DNA from: Lachnospiraceae bacterium
GTDB taxonomy: Bacteria; Bacillota; Clostridia; Lachnospirales; Lachnospiraceae
Length of the DNA stretch: 7,105 nt
NCBI GenBank assembly: GCA_021199405.1
Contig: JAJQID010000116.1
Span: forward strand, 1-7,105
Direction of reading: 5' to 3'
Part shown: positions 1 to 5,531 of the stretch, one piece after another
How the letters are laid out: each line of letters starts with the position of its first letter
How positions within the stretch are numbered: position 1 is the stretch's first letter
Made by a program: the position numbers and the translations under genes
The notes under the pieces: model-generated
Seen by the model: the letters and a program-made list of their open reading frames with translations, nothing else
What the model was told of the DNA's origin: nothing
The model's database searches: none

Positions 1-509
1 CCCTTAAAATACTCCATATGCCCCACGGAAACCTGAAAATTCTCAAGACCGCAGGCTCTCAGCACCGACACTACAAGCGTTATCATCTCCGCATCCGCCT
101 GAACCGAGTCGTCCTGCAGAAGCTCCGCTCCCATCTGGGTCACCTCCTGCAGCTTTCCCTGAAGACTCTTCACATTGGTAAAAGTCTTTCCCTCATAGGA
201 CAGGCGCAGCGGCTTCTCATCCTTCATAAAATAGATGGACGCGCAGCGCGCAATGGGGGGCGTAAAATCCGGCCTGAGAACCAGCGTGTTGCCATCCTTG
301 TCAAAAAGCTTATATAGATCCTTGCTGGGTGTCGTGCCCACCTCTCTGGAAAATACGTCAAAAAATTCGAAGGTGGGCGTCTCAATGGGTTCATAGCCGA
401 AGCTGTCGATTGTCCGACGCACCGCCGTCTCCACCTGACGCTTTCGGCGCAGCTCCGCCCCATAAAGATCCCTCACTCCCTCCGGAGTGTGCAATATATT
501 TAAACTCAT
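1..509 (-). CDS. hisZ: ATP phosphoribosyltransferase regulatory subunit HisZ (N-terminal part; runs off the left edge)
   Basis: HisZ is a catalytically inactive relative of histidyl-tRNA synthetase. With the short-form HisG it makes the cytoplasmic ATP phosphoribosyltransferase that starts histidine biosynthesis and responds to histidine. Translating from the ATG at 509 gives 169 residues with no stop before the window edge. Visible landmarks are TPEGVRDLYG (8-17), a motif-1-like IETPTFE (42-48), LRPDFTPPIAR (78-88), LSYEGKTF (103-110) and QEVTQMGAELL (121-131). The last two correspond to motif 2 of class II synthetases. The RPDFTPPIAR form, where true HisRS usually has RPE-T, favours HisZ over HisS. 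The family is about 390-420 residues, so more than half is missing. The start is supported by a GGGAGGGG ribosome binding site (515-522), five bases upstream. The gene has its own promoter (589-616) and a perfect inverted repeat in its leader. hisG and other his genes probably follow outside the window. Confidence 0.93.
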   Translation of the reverse strand, partial: MSLNILHTPEGVRDLYGAELRRKRQVETAVRRTIDSFGYEPIETPTFEFFDVFSREVGTTPSKDLYKLFDKDGNTLVLRPDFTPPIARCASIYFMKDEKPLRLSYEGKTFTNVKSLQGKLQEVTQMGAELLQDDSVQADAEMITLVVSVLRACGLENFQVSVGHMEYFK

Positions 510-539
510 AATTACCCCTCCCAAAATATCCCTGCCGCT

Positions 540-559
540 TTAGCACATTACAGTGCTAA
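540..559 (-). promoter_or_regulatory. Perfect 20-bp inverted repeat in the hisZ leader, candidate operator
   Basis: The minus strand reads TTAGCACTGTAATGTGCTAA: seven-base arms TTAGCAC and GTGCTAA around a six-base centre. It lies about 23 to 42 bases downstream of the predicted transcription start and 30 bases before the hisZ ATG. There is no T-run after it, so it is not an intrinsic terminator. Its length and symmetry fit a dimeric repressor site, acting as a roadblock just after the promoter. A TrpR-like regulator of the YerC/HisR type, proposed for histidine genes in Firmicutes, is a plausible binder, but that link is inference. The arms resemble half of a CIRCE element, but the spacing is wrong for HrcA (6 rather than 13 bases between these arms). 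Confidence 0.6.
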
Positions 560-588
560 TCTGATAGCGTGCTGATGTGCCCTTAAGT

Positions 589-616
589 AGTATACACAAT
601 TCCTCCGAAATGTCAA
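589..616 (-). promoter_or_regulatory. Sigma-A type promoter of hisZ
   Basis: On the minus strand a perfect -35 box TTGACA (616-611) is followed after 16 bases by TATACT (594-589), five of six matches to the -10 consensus. Transcription should start near 582, giving a leader of roughly 70 bases before the hisZ ATG. The -35 box begins about 19 bases after the recU stop codon, so hisZ can be transcribed independently of the upstream genes. I saw no intrinsic terminator between recU and this promoter, so read-through from recU is also possible. Confidence 0.8.
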
Positions 617-634
617 CCTGTCCTTCAACAACGG

Positions 635-1174
635 CTATCCTCTGTCCTCCAGATCCTTCTGTAACATGTCCAGCCATGGCACAAAGACCCCGTTTCCCTT
701 ATGCCGCGGCAGCACATATTCCGGATTCAACTCCTCATAGCGAAAGCTCCTGCGTCCCCCCTGAGCCGCTCTCTCCCAGAACCAGGCCAGCATCTCATAT
801 GGCAGATAATAAAAAATATCCTTGTGCGTATAATAAATCAGGAAAAAGGCCACCCCGCCCTGTTTTTCAAAGGCTTCCATGTACTTCACCTGATGCTCGT
901 GAATATTGGCAAGAGCAAAGGTATCCTGAGCGCACTCCTTGGCGTCAAAGCAGACAGGGATTCCCTGCACCGCCCCAATATAGTCCACTGTGCTCTTCTG
1001 GTCAAAGTAAGCGAGCGTAATATGCCTGCTCTCCTTATCAATCTCTATGGGCGTGATGGGCGTAGGCACCTTTGTGATCAGCGCAAGCCCCGCCTGATTA
1101 TATTTTTCATTGGTACGGTTGATCAGCTCCTCCAGAGTAGAGCCTCTCAGACCTCTCGAATTCCAGGTAGCCAC
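635..1174 (-). CDS. recU: Holliday junction resolvase RecU
   Basis: RecU is the Firmicute endonuclease that cuts four-way junctions in recombinational repair and chromosome segregation; it acts with RuvAB and modulates RecA. The 179-residue product carries the family signatures: NSRGLRGSTLEELINRTN (5-22), KVPTPITP (35-42), KSTVDYIG (60-67), FDAKE (76-80) and NIHEHQ (90-95). By comparison with Bacillus RecU, D64, D77 and K79 should be metal-binding or catalytic; D77 stands where Bacillus has Glu. The N-terminus is shorter than the Bacillus protein (about 206 residues), lacking most of the leader before the NRG-x-LE motif. The start is GTG, supported by GGGAGG (1181-1186) six bases upstream; no in-frame ATG lies nearby upstream. 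It follows rluA by 59 bases and precedes hisZ by 125. Bacilli usually place recU beside a penicillin-binding protein gene, so this context differs. Confidence 0.93.
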   Translation of the reverse strand: MATWNSRGLRGSTLEELINRTNEKYNQAGLALITKVPTPITPIEIDKESRHITLAYFDQKSTVDYIGAVQGIPVCFDAKECAQDTFALANIHEHQVKYMEAFEKQGGVAFFLIYYTHKDIFYYLPYEMLAWFWERAAQGGRRSFRYEELNPEYVLPRHKGNGVFVPWLDMLQKDLEDRG

Positions 1175-1233
1175 CCGGCACCTCCCGATGCTGTAAAAAT
1201 CTTTACCTGTTCCATCATTCCAGTTATGTTTAT

Positions 1234-2241
1234 CTAAACCTTATACGTCCTTCTGATTCTGTCAAAGACCTCCGGCTCAGGCGCAAAAAACACAGCCCGG
1301 CTCAAGTCAGAATATTCCTCATCCTCCACAGAGGGAAATTCCAGCCGGTAAGCGTGCAGCAGCTGGCTCTCCACCCCAAAAGCCCTGCGAAAGGTCTCAT
1401 TGATCTCCCGCCGGCCATATTTATAATCCCCAATCAGAGGATGACCCAGCCCGGACAGATGGGCGCGGATCTGATGAGGCTTGCCGGTTATAAGCTCCAC
1501 CTCCAGATAACTGATATCCCCATACACCTTTAAAGGAGTGCATTTCGTCTCGATGAACTCCCCGCCGGTCACAGGTCTGTCACTGACGCTGACCCGGTTA
1601 GTTTTCTCATCCTTGGTCAGATATCCCCTGACGTGAAATGGCTCTGTCACCTTTCCCAGCGCGAAAAGACGATAAAACTTTCTGATATTTCTTCCCTTAA
1701 TCCACTGGCTTAAATGCTGGCTGCCGGAAAGAGTCTTACCCAGCAGCATCAGGCCGGAGGTGTTTCGATCCAGACGATTGCAGACAGAGGGCTTAAAGCT
1801 GGCCAGAATCTCAGAATCGATCTGTTTCGTCCTCAGAAGATATCCGATCAGCCATTCATTGACCGACATGTCGTTTTCCTTCGCCTTCTGGCTTAACACT
1901 CCGGCCGGCTTATTACAGATCATGATATTGAGATCCTCGTAAATCACCGCGATATCCTTTAACGCCGCATAAGCCTCCAGATAAGGTCTCAGAGCATTCT
2001 GAGCCCTGTAGCTGTCCTGCCTGCCTCCAAATTTGCGAAAGGTCTCCTCAGAAAAATAAAACTGGATGCGATCCTCCAGAAAAACCGTCTCGTTTCCCTG
2101 CGCCTTCTTTCCATTCAGAGTAATATTTTTTTTGCGGAGCATTTTAAACAGAAAGCCCCGCTCCGCCCCCGGCAAAAGCTTCTGCAGCAGCTTGTCCAGG
2201 CGCTGGTTGGCCTGATGGGGGGCCACAATGATTTCCTGCAT
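1234..2241 (-). CDS. RluA-family 23S rRNA pseudouridine synthase with S4 domain
   Basis: This 335-residue protein should convert specific uridines in RNA, most likely 23S rRNA, to pseudouridine. The N-terminal S4-type RNA-binding domain covers about residues 13-65, with NQRLDKLLQKLLPG and the FKMLRKKNITLNGKK hairpin. The catalytic domain starts near 95. It includes ICNKPAGVLSQ (108-118), the catalytic motif NRLDRNTSGL (155-164) with the conserved Asp at 158, and the C-terminal GKPHQIRAHL (253-262), then GHPLIGDYKYG (266-276). Many RluA/RluC/RluD proteins have His at the first position of HRLDRxTSG; here it is Asn, as in a subgroup of Firmicute members. The ATG has AAAGGAAG (2252-2259) ten bases upstream. 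The exact target uridines cannot be read from sequence, so I give no symbol; RluC- or RluD-like activity is likely. Confidence 0.92.
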   Translation of the reverse strand: MQEIIVAPHQANQRLDKLLQKLLPGAERGFLFKMLRKKNITLNGKKAQGNETVFLEDRIQFYFSEETFRKFGGRQDSYRAQNALRPYLEAYAALKDIAVIYEDLNIMICNKPAGVLSQKAKENDMSVNEWLIGYLLRTKQIDSEILASFKPSVCNRLDRNTSGLMLLGKTLSGSQHLSQWIKGRNIRKFYRLFALGKVTEPFHVRGYLTKDEKTNRVSVSDRPVTGGEFIETKCTPLKVYGDISYLEVELITGKPHQIRAHLSGLGHPLIGDYKYGRREINETFRRAFGVESQLLHAYRLEFPSVEDEEYSDLSRAVFFAPEPEVFDRIRRTYKV

Positions 2242-2320
2242 TCGTGTATGACTTCCTTTAAGATTCTATATCTAAACAAGGCTTTCTCTTTTCATTCAGA
2301 CTTTTCTTAACCCTTCTGAA

Positions 2321-2905
2321 TTACAGCGAAATTTCCTTCAGCGATTCCAGCAAAAGAGCGGCATCCTTATATTCCTCCCGCTCTGAAGCCGCCAGTGTAT
2401 TCAAACGGTCCGTATAGCGATGAAGCTCTGTGAAAATACCGATATTGACCTTTCCCACACCAGCTTTTCTCAGCATTTCATGTATATGAGCTTCCAGCCC
2501 CTTCTTATCTACGGTCCTTTCCTGAGCCAGAAATACCAGCTCATTGCCGATCAGACAGCAGTGATCCACTACATAATTTACCTTCTGGGTGGTAAACACC
2601 AGATCATACAGAGTTTCCTGGCTCTCATCAAAGGCAGACACTGCCTGATGCACCTCCCCGGAGGCGCTGTGAAATCTGCAGAACATGATGGCCGACACCA
2701 GACTTTTGCTGGCCGGAAGACAGCCCAGAATGGCAACTACAGTCAGCAGATTATTTCTGGTTTCTGTCGCCACATATCCGCCTGCAAACAGAGAAAGAGA
2801 CACTCCAAACAAAAGAGCGGTTCGGATAATCTCATATTTTTTCTGAGTATCAATATAACGATAGGTATTTTTGACCTGCGTGGTACCTAATATTCGACGA
2901 AGCAC
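2321..2905 (-). CDS. Conserved-looking protein of unknown function with two membrane segments
   Basis: I do not recognise this 194-residue protein. After a basic, Tyr-rich N-terminus (1-28) there are two hydrophobic stretches, about 29-46 (ALLFGVSLSLFAGGYVA) and 53-75. They are separated by a short polar loop (TETRNN), which suggests a hairpin anchored in the membrane. The second segment contains Pro64 and Lys67, unusual for a simple anchor. The remaining 115 or so residues are soluble and alternate strand-like stretches (DLVFTTQ, ELVFLAQE, VNIGIFTE) with helical ones, ending in an Ala/Leu/Glu-rich helix. By the positive-inside rule both ends probably face the cytoplasm. The start is GTG, supported by AGAGG (2915-2919) nine bases upstream; the ATGs nearby reach a stop at once. 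It lies 28 bases after the HAD gene and 79 before rluA, so it is probably co-transcribed with them. Confidence 0.8.
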   Translation of the reverse strand: MLRRILGTTQVKNTYRYIDTQKKYEIIRTALLFGVSLSLFAGGYVATETRNNLLTVVAILGCLPASKSLVSAIMFCRFHSASGEVHQAVSAFDESQETLYDLVFTTQKVNYVVDHCCLIGNELVFLAQERTVDKKGLEAHIHEMLRKAGVGKVNIGIFTELHRYTDRLNTLAASEREEYKDAALLLESLKEISL

Positions 2906-2933
2906 GATATTTATCCTCTTTTCATCATCAAGT

Positions 2934-3593
2934 CTATTCCGTCATCAGTTCATGGTAATCCGCGATAAAAAGCTGCGCCGTGTCTCTGATCTGCGGCCTG
3001 TCTGACGCTGAATGCTCATCCTCCACTGCGCAGACCTCCATCCCGGCATTCCGTCCTGCCCGGACCCCCGGCAGAATATCCTCAAAGCAAAGACATTCCT
3101 CCGGCCTCACTCCCAGCTTTTCTGAAGCTGCCAGATACACGTCCGGAAAGGGCTTGCCCCGCTCCACCTCGCAGGCAGTGACAAACACGTCAATGTACCG
3201 CGACAGGTTCAGATTGGAGTCAGCGGCCTGCAAAAGCTCCCGGGAATTACTGGTACAGATCGCCGTTTTCATCTCCTTTTCCCGGCAATACTGCAAAAAC
3301 TCCAGGGCTCCGGGCTTATAGACCACATGATGGGCGTACTCTTCCTGAGCCAGCCGGTTCCATAAATCCCGTATTTCCTCCCCCGTCATGGAAATCTGAT
3401 ATTGCTCCTTTATGTATGCGGCAGTTTCTGTAAAGCTCATGCCACCGATCTCCTGCTGCAAAGTGGGCGGAACCTCCATGCCGAACATGCCGAAGAAGTG
3501 TTCATCCACCACCTTCCACACGTACATGGAATCCAGAAGCGTCCCGTCCATGTCGAAAAGGCAGGCTTTTTTATTTTTTAGAATTGAGTGCAT
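2934..3593 (-). CDS. HAD-superfamily hydrolase, beta-phosphoglucomutase/phosphatase type
   Basis: The 219-residue product is a cytoplasmic haloacid dehalogenase-superfamily enzyme of subfamily IA, length typical. Motif I is FDMDGTLLDS (13-22), with nucleophile D14 and acid/base D16. Motif II is AICTSNS, with T114. Motif III is GKPFPDVY with K147. Motif IV is CFEDILPGVRAGRNAGM (169-185), with E171 and D172 for magnesium. The helical cap lies between motifs I and II, about residues 22-95. The VxRGKPxPDxYL and FEDxxxGxxAGxxAGM patterns are shared by beta-phosphoglucomutases and sugar-phosphate phosphatases, so the substrate cannot be assigned. The ATG has TCCTCT/AGAGGA (3603-3608) nine bases upstream. 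It starts only 36 bases after the terminator-like hairpin at 3629-3654, leaving little room for a promoter of its own. Confidence 0.9.
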   Translation of the reverse strand: MHSILKNKKACLFDMDGTLLDSMYVWKVVDEHFFGMFGMEVPPTLQQEIGGMSFTETAAYIKEQYQISMTGEEIRDLWNRLAQEEYAHHVVYKPGALEFLQYCREKEMKTAICTSNSRELLQAADSNLNLSRYIDVFVTACEVERGKPFPDVYLAASEKLGVRPEECLCFEDILPGVRAGRNAGMEVCAVEDEHSASDRPQIRDTAQLFIADYHELMTE

Positions 3594-3628
3594 TGCGTAT
3601 TTTCCTCTGATGTGATGTTACTACACAA

Positions 3629-3654
3629 GAAAGCCGGTACTTCTACCGGCTTCC
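3629..3654 (-). terminator. Probable intrinsic terminator after the coiled-coil gene
   Basis: On the minus strand AAGCCGGTA, loop GAAG, TACCGGCTT form a perfect nine-pair stem (3652-3631). A G-U and a G-C pair extend it to eleven. The following sequence is TTGTGTAG after a CTTTC run, so the U-tract is short and interrupted. It lies 43 bases after the stop codon of the coiled-coil gene, a usual place for a terminator. The weak tail suggests incomplete termination. On the plus strand no T-run follows, so it should act only on the minus strand. Confidence 0.65.
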
Positions 3655-3697
3655 CATAAACCCTGTTACATCTTCTGTTTACAAACGGACGACACTT

Positions 3698-4312
3698 TCA
3701 CAGCAGATCCAGCGGAATCTCCCCTGTGGATGACCCGGGCGCCGGTTCCTCCTCCTTTTGCTCCACATGCTCCTCAGTGGGACGCAGCTCCTCCCTGTTG
3801 GCGACGACCACATTGAGGTACTGATTCAGGCTGGTATTCAGATTTTCATACTGGCTCTGGGTGGTCTGGATGGAATGAGACAGCAGATTCTCAATATTGG
3901 CCAGCAGATCATCCGTGTACTGCACGGCGGCCATCCGCATTTCGTTGGCCTCCATGGCAGCAGCATCAATCAGCTCCTGTGCCTTCTGGCGGGCCATCAG
4001 CTCCACCTCCTGAGCTCTGGCATGAGCCTGTTGCATGATCTCGTGCTCGCTGACCAGCTCATTGGTCTGAATCGTAGCCTTGTCCACAAGAGCCTGAGCA
4101 CTGGCCCTGGCATCCTCCAGGATCGCGTCCTTCTGCGCCACAATCCGCTGATAGCGCTTGATGTCCTCCGGAGTTTTCTTCTTCAGCTCATCCAGAAGCT
4201 CCTCTATATGATTCCTGTCCACTATGATATTATCCTTGGAAAAGGCCTGCGGCTTGCAGGTATCAATGTAGCTCTCAATCTCCTCAATCAACTGTTCAAT
4301 TCTTGAAGCCAT
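3698..4312 (-). CDS. Coiled-coil protein of unknown role, DivIVA-like/ATP synthase subunit B-like
   Basis: The 204-residue product is predicted to be largely helical. An acidic N-terminal helix (1-20) and a NIIVDRNHIEELLDELKKKTPEDIKRY region (28-54) precede a long Ala/Glu/Gln-rich coiled coil (about 55-150). A Gln/Asn/Leu-rich segment (150-172) and an acidic, Pro-rich, probably disordered tail ending in IPLDLL follow. There is no signal peptide, membrane segment or Walker motif. Proteins of this appearance next to coaD in clostridia are often labelled ATPase or V-type ATPase subunit H because of coiled-coil similarity; the sequence does not support an ATPase call. The ordered N-terminal module followed by coiled coil recalls DivIVA/SepIVA-type scaffold proteins, so a structural cell-envelope or division role is possible, but this is inference. 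The ATG has GGAAGGAG (4323-4330) ten bases upstream. Confidence 0.85.
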   Translation of the reverse strand: MASRIEQLIEEIESYIDTCKPQAFSKDNIIVDRNHIEELLDELKKKTPEDIKRYQRIVAQKDAILEDARASAQALVDKATIQTNELVSEHEIMQQAHARAQEVELMARQKAQELIDAAAMEANEMRMAAVQYTDDLLANIENLLSHSIQTTQSQYENLNTSLNQYLNVVVANREELRPTEEHVEQKEEEPAPGSSTGEIPLDLL

Positions 4313-4366
4313 TTGGTATCCACTCCTTCCATATTTATGTATTGAAGCTCACATCCTTCTGAATTC

Positions 4367-4392
4367 CCGATGAATCCGCTGCTTTTCATCGG
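4367..4392 (-). repeat. Inverted repeat between coaD and the coiled-coil gene
   Basis: Eight-base perfect arms CCGATGAA and TTCATCGG surround a ten-base centre, ten bases after the coaD stop codon. No T-run follows on either strand, so it is not a classical intrinsic terminator. It could be an mRNA stability or processing hairpin within the operon, or a weak terminator. Function is not established by the sequence. Confidence 0.45.
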
Positions 4393-4401
4393 CTGCATAT
4401 A

Positions 4402-4890
4402 TCAGCATTTATGTCCGTATTTCTCATATAATCTCTGTTCCACATACTCCGGCACACAGCGATCCAGATTTCCATGAAACTCTGCGATCTCCTTCACCAC
4501 GGAACTGCTCAGATAAGCGTACTCCAGGCTGGTGGTCAGAAAGAAGGTGTCCAGCTCTCCTCTGGAAAGCAGCCGATTGGTCTGCGCGACCTGCAGCTCA
4601 TACTCAAAATCCGTGACCGCACGCAGTCCTCTGACGGATACATGAATATCATGAGCTGCCGCGTAATCCACTAAAAGACCGGAGAAGGAATCCACCTCCA
4701 CATTGGCGATATCCTTCGTCATCTCCTCAATCATCTTAACACGTTCTTCCACAGAAAACAATGGAGATTTTGCGTTATTATTTAAAACCGCCACTGTCAG
4801 TTCATCAAAAATTCCCGCCGCACGCCTGATAATATCCAGATGCCCGTAGGTCAGCGGATCAAAGCTGCCCGGATAAACTGCCCTCTTCAT
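4402..4890 (-). CDS. coaD: Phosphopantetheine adenylyltransferase (CoaD)
   Basis: CoaD transfers AMP from ATP to 4'-phosphopantetheine, giving dephospho-CoA, the penultimate step of coenzyme A synthesis in the cytoplasm. The 162-residue product has the family length. YPGSFDPLTYGHLDII (6-21) is the nucleotidyltransferase signature, with T14 and H17 of the T/HxGH motif. NNNAKSPLFSVEERV (37-51) includes the conserved K41. RGLRAVTDFEYE (88-99) carries the R88/R91 region. YLSSSVVKEIAEFHG (126-140) is the C-terminal SSSxVKE motif. The reading frame stays open 27 codons further upstream, but that stretch overlaps rsmD and is unlike CoaD; the ATG at 4890 fits the family start MKRAVYPGSF. The SD sequence AGGAGG (4898-4903) is seven bases away, inside the end of rsmD. 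Only one base separates the rsmD stop from this ATG, so translation is probably coupled. Confidence 0.97.
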   Translation of the reverse strand: MKRAVYPGSFDPLTYGHLDIIRRAAGIFDELTVAVLNNNAKSPLFSVEERVKMIEEMTKDIANVEVDSFSGLLVDYAAAHDIHVSVRGLRAVTDFEYELQVAQTNRLLSRGELDTFFLTTSLEYAYLSSSVVKEIAEFHGNLDRCVPEYVEQRLYEKYGHKC

Positions 4891-4891
4891 T

Positions 4892-5440
4892 TCATCTCCT
4901 CCTGATAAAGACATGCTTGTTGGTCTTATATTTCTTTTCCCGGTATACCTCAAAACCCAGAGACGGCACATAGGAAAAGTCCTCGTCGAGAGTCGCCTCC
5001 ACGATAATAACCGTATTCTCCGTCACAAAGCTTCTGTCTCTGAAAAGAGTGAGCATCTGCTTTTCCAGGCCCTGCCCGTAGGGCGGATCCATGAAAATAA
5101 TATCCACTTCCTTTTCCAGAATATGATGCAGAGAAGCAGCCGCGTCCATTTTCAGGGTCACCGCCTGTCCGGCCAGCCTGGTGAATGCCAGATTTTCCTG
5201 AATGCAGGCCATAGCCTTCGGAGAATGCTCCACAAAATAGGCCTTCCGCGCTCCCCGGCTTAGAGCCTCAATGCCGATTCCGCCGCTGCCGCTGAAAAGA
5301 TCCACAAAGATACAGCCGGGAAGATCCGGCATCAGAATATTAAACAGGGTTTCCTTGATTCTGTCCTGCGTAGGTCTGGTATCAGACCCCGGCACAGTTT
5401 TTAAGGGCAGCCTTCTGGCTTTTCCCGCAATGACTCTCAT
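4892..5440 (-). CDS. rsmD: 16S rRNA (guanine(966)-N2)-methyltransferase RsmD
   Basis: RsmD methylates N2 of G966 (E. coli numbering) in 16S rRNA, near the P site, on assembled or nearly assembled 30S particles, using S-adenosylmethionine. The 182-residue product has the family length and start (MRVIAGKARRLPL). TRPTQDRIKETLFNIL (21-36) is a conserved RsmD stretch. SAM motif I is VDLFSGSGGIGIEALSRGA (46-64), an acidic residue follows in FVEHSPKA (E71), and the catalytic motif IV is MDPPY (117-121). The C-terminus ends with Arg-Arg-Arg, whose codons serve as the coaD ribosome binding site. AAAGGA (5447-5452) lies six bases upstream of the ATG. It follows the topoisomerase gene after a 91-base gap, which I take to be within the same operon. 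rsmD-coaD is a widely conserved pair. Confidence 0.96.
   Translation of the reverse strand: MRVIAGKARRLPLKTVPGSDTRPTQDRIKETLFNILMPDLPGCIFVDLFSGSGGIGIEALSRGARKAYFVEHSPKAMACIQENLAFTRLAGQAVTLKMDAAASLHHILEKEVDIIFMDPPYGQGLEKQMLTLFRDRSFVTENTVIIVEATLDEDFSYVPSLGFEVYREKKYKTNKHVFIRRR
4895..4903 (-). promoter_or_regulatory. Ribosome binding site of coaD, encoded in the last codons of rsmD
   Basis: The minus strand reads AGGAGGAGA, then the rsmD stop TGA, one A and the coaD ATG. The three codons AGG-AGG-AGA are the terminal Arg-Arg-Arg of RsmD. They also form an almost full Shine-Dalgarno sequence at ideal distance from coaD. It fixes the coaD start at 4890. Confidence 0.85.
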
Positions 5441-5531
5441 TCATTGTCCTTTCCCGGTCCGGAATGACAGCTTCCGTCTTTCGCCGGCCTCTCCAATCTC
5501 CAGCAGCAGATCAGATGTTAACATTCTTCCA

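Noticed and set aside
224..463. 79-codon minus-strand ORF inside hisZ
   Set aside because: It lies in another frame within the hisZ coding region, whose protein has clear family motifs.
540..559. CIRCE element (HrcA operator) in front of hisZ
   Set aside because: The arms TTAGCAC/GTGCTAA match CIRCE half-sites, but they are 6 bases apart instead of 13 and lack the TC/GA extension. The downstream gene is histidine synthesis, not a chaperone.
510..634. Histidine T-box riboswitch before hisZ
   Set aside because: The leader of about 70 bases is too short, and there is no T-box core or terminator/antiterminator pair.
577..1237. Plus-strand ORFs of 147 and 178 codons opposite recU
   Set aside because: They are antisense to a well-supported recU, show no recognisable protein features and have no convincing ribosome binding site.
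3758..4306. 182-codon plus-strand ORF opposite the coiled-coil gene
   Set aside because: Its length follows from the biased codon composition of the Ala/Gln/Glu-rich coiled coil on the other strand. The product is Leu/His-rich and looks like a shadow.
4891..4971. Longer CoaD start at 4971
   Set aside because: The extra 27 residues overlap rsmD in another frame and are unlike CoaD. The ATG at 4890 has an ideal ribosome binding site and fits the family N-terminus.
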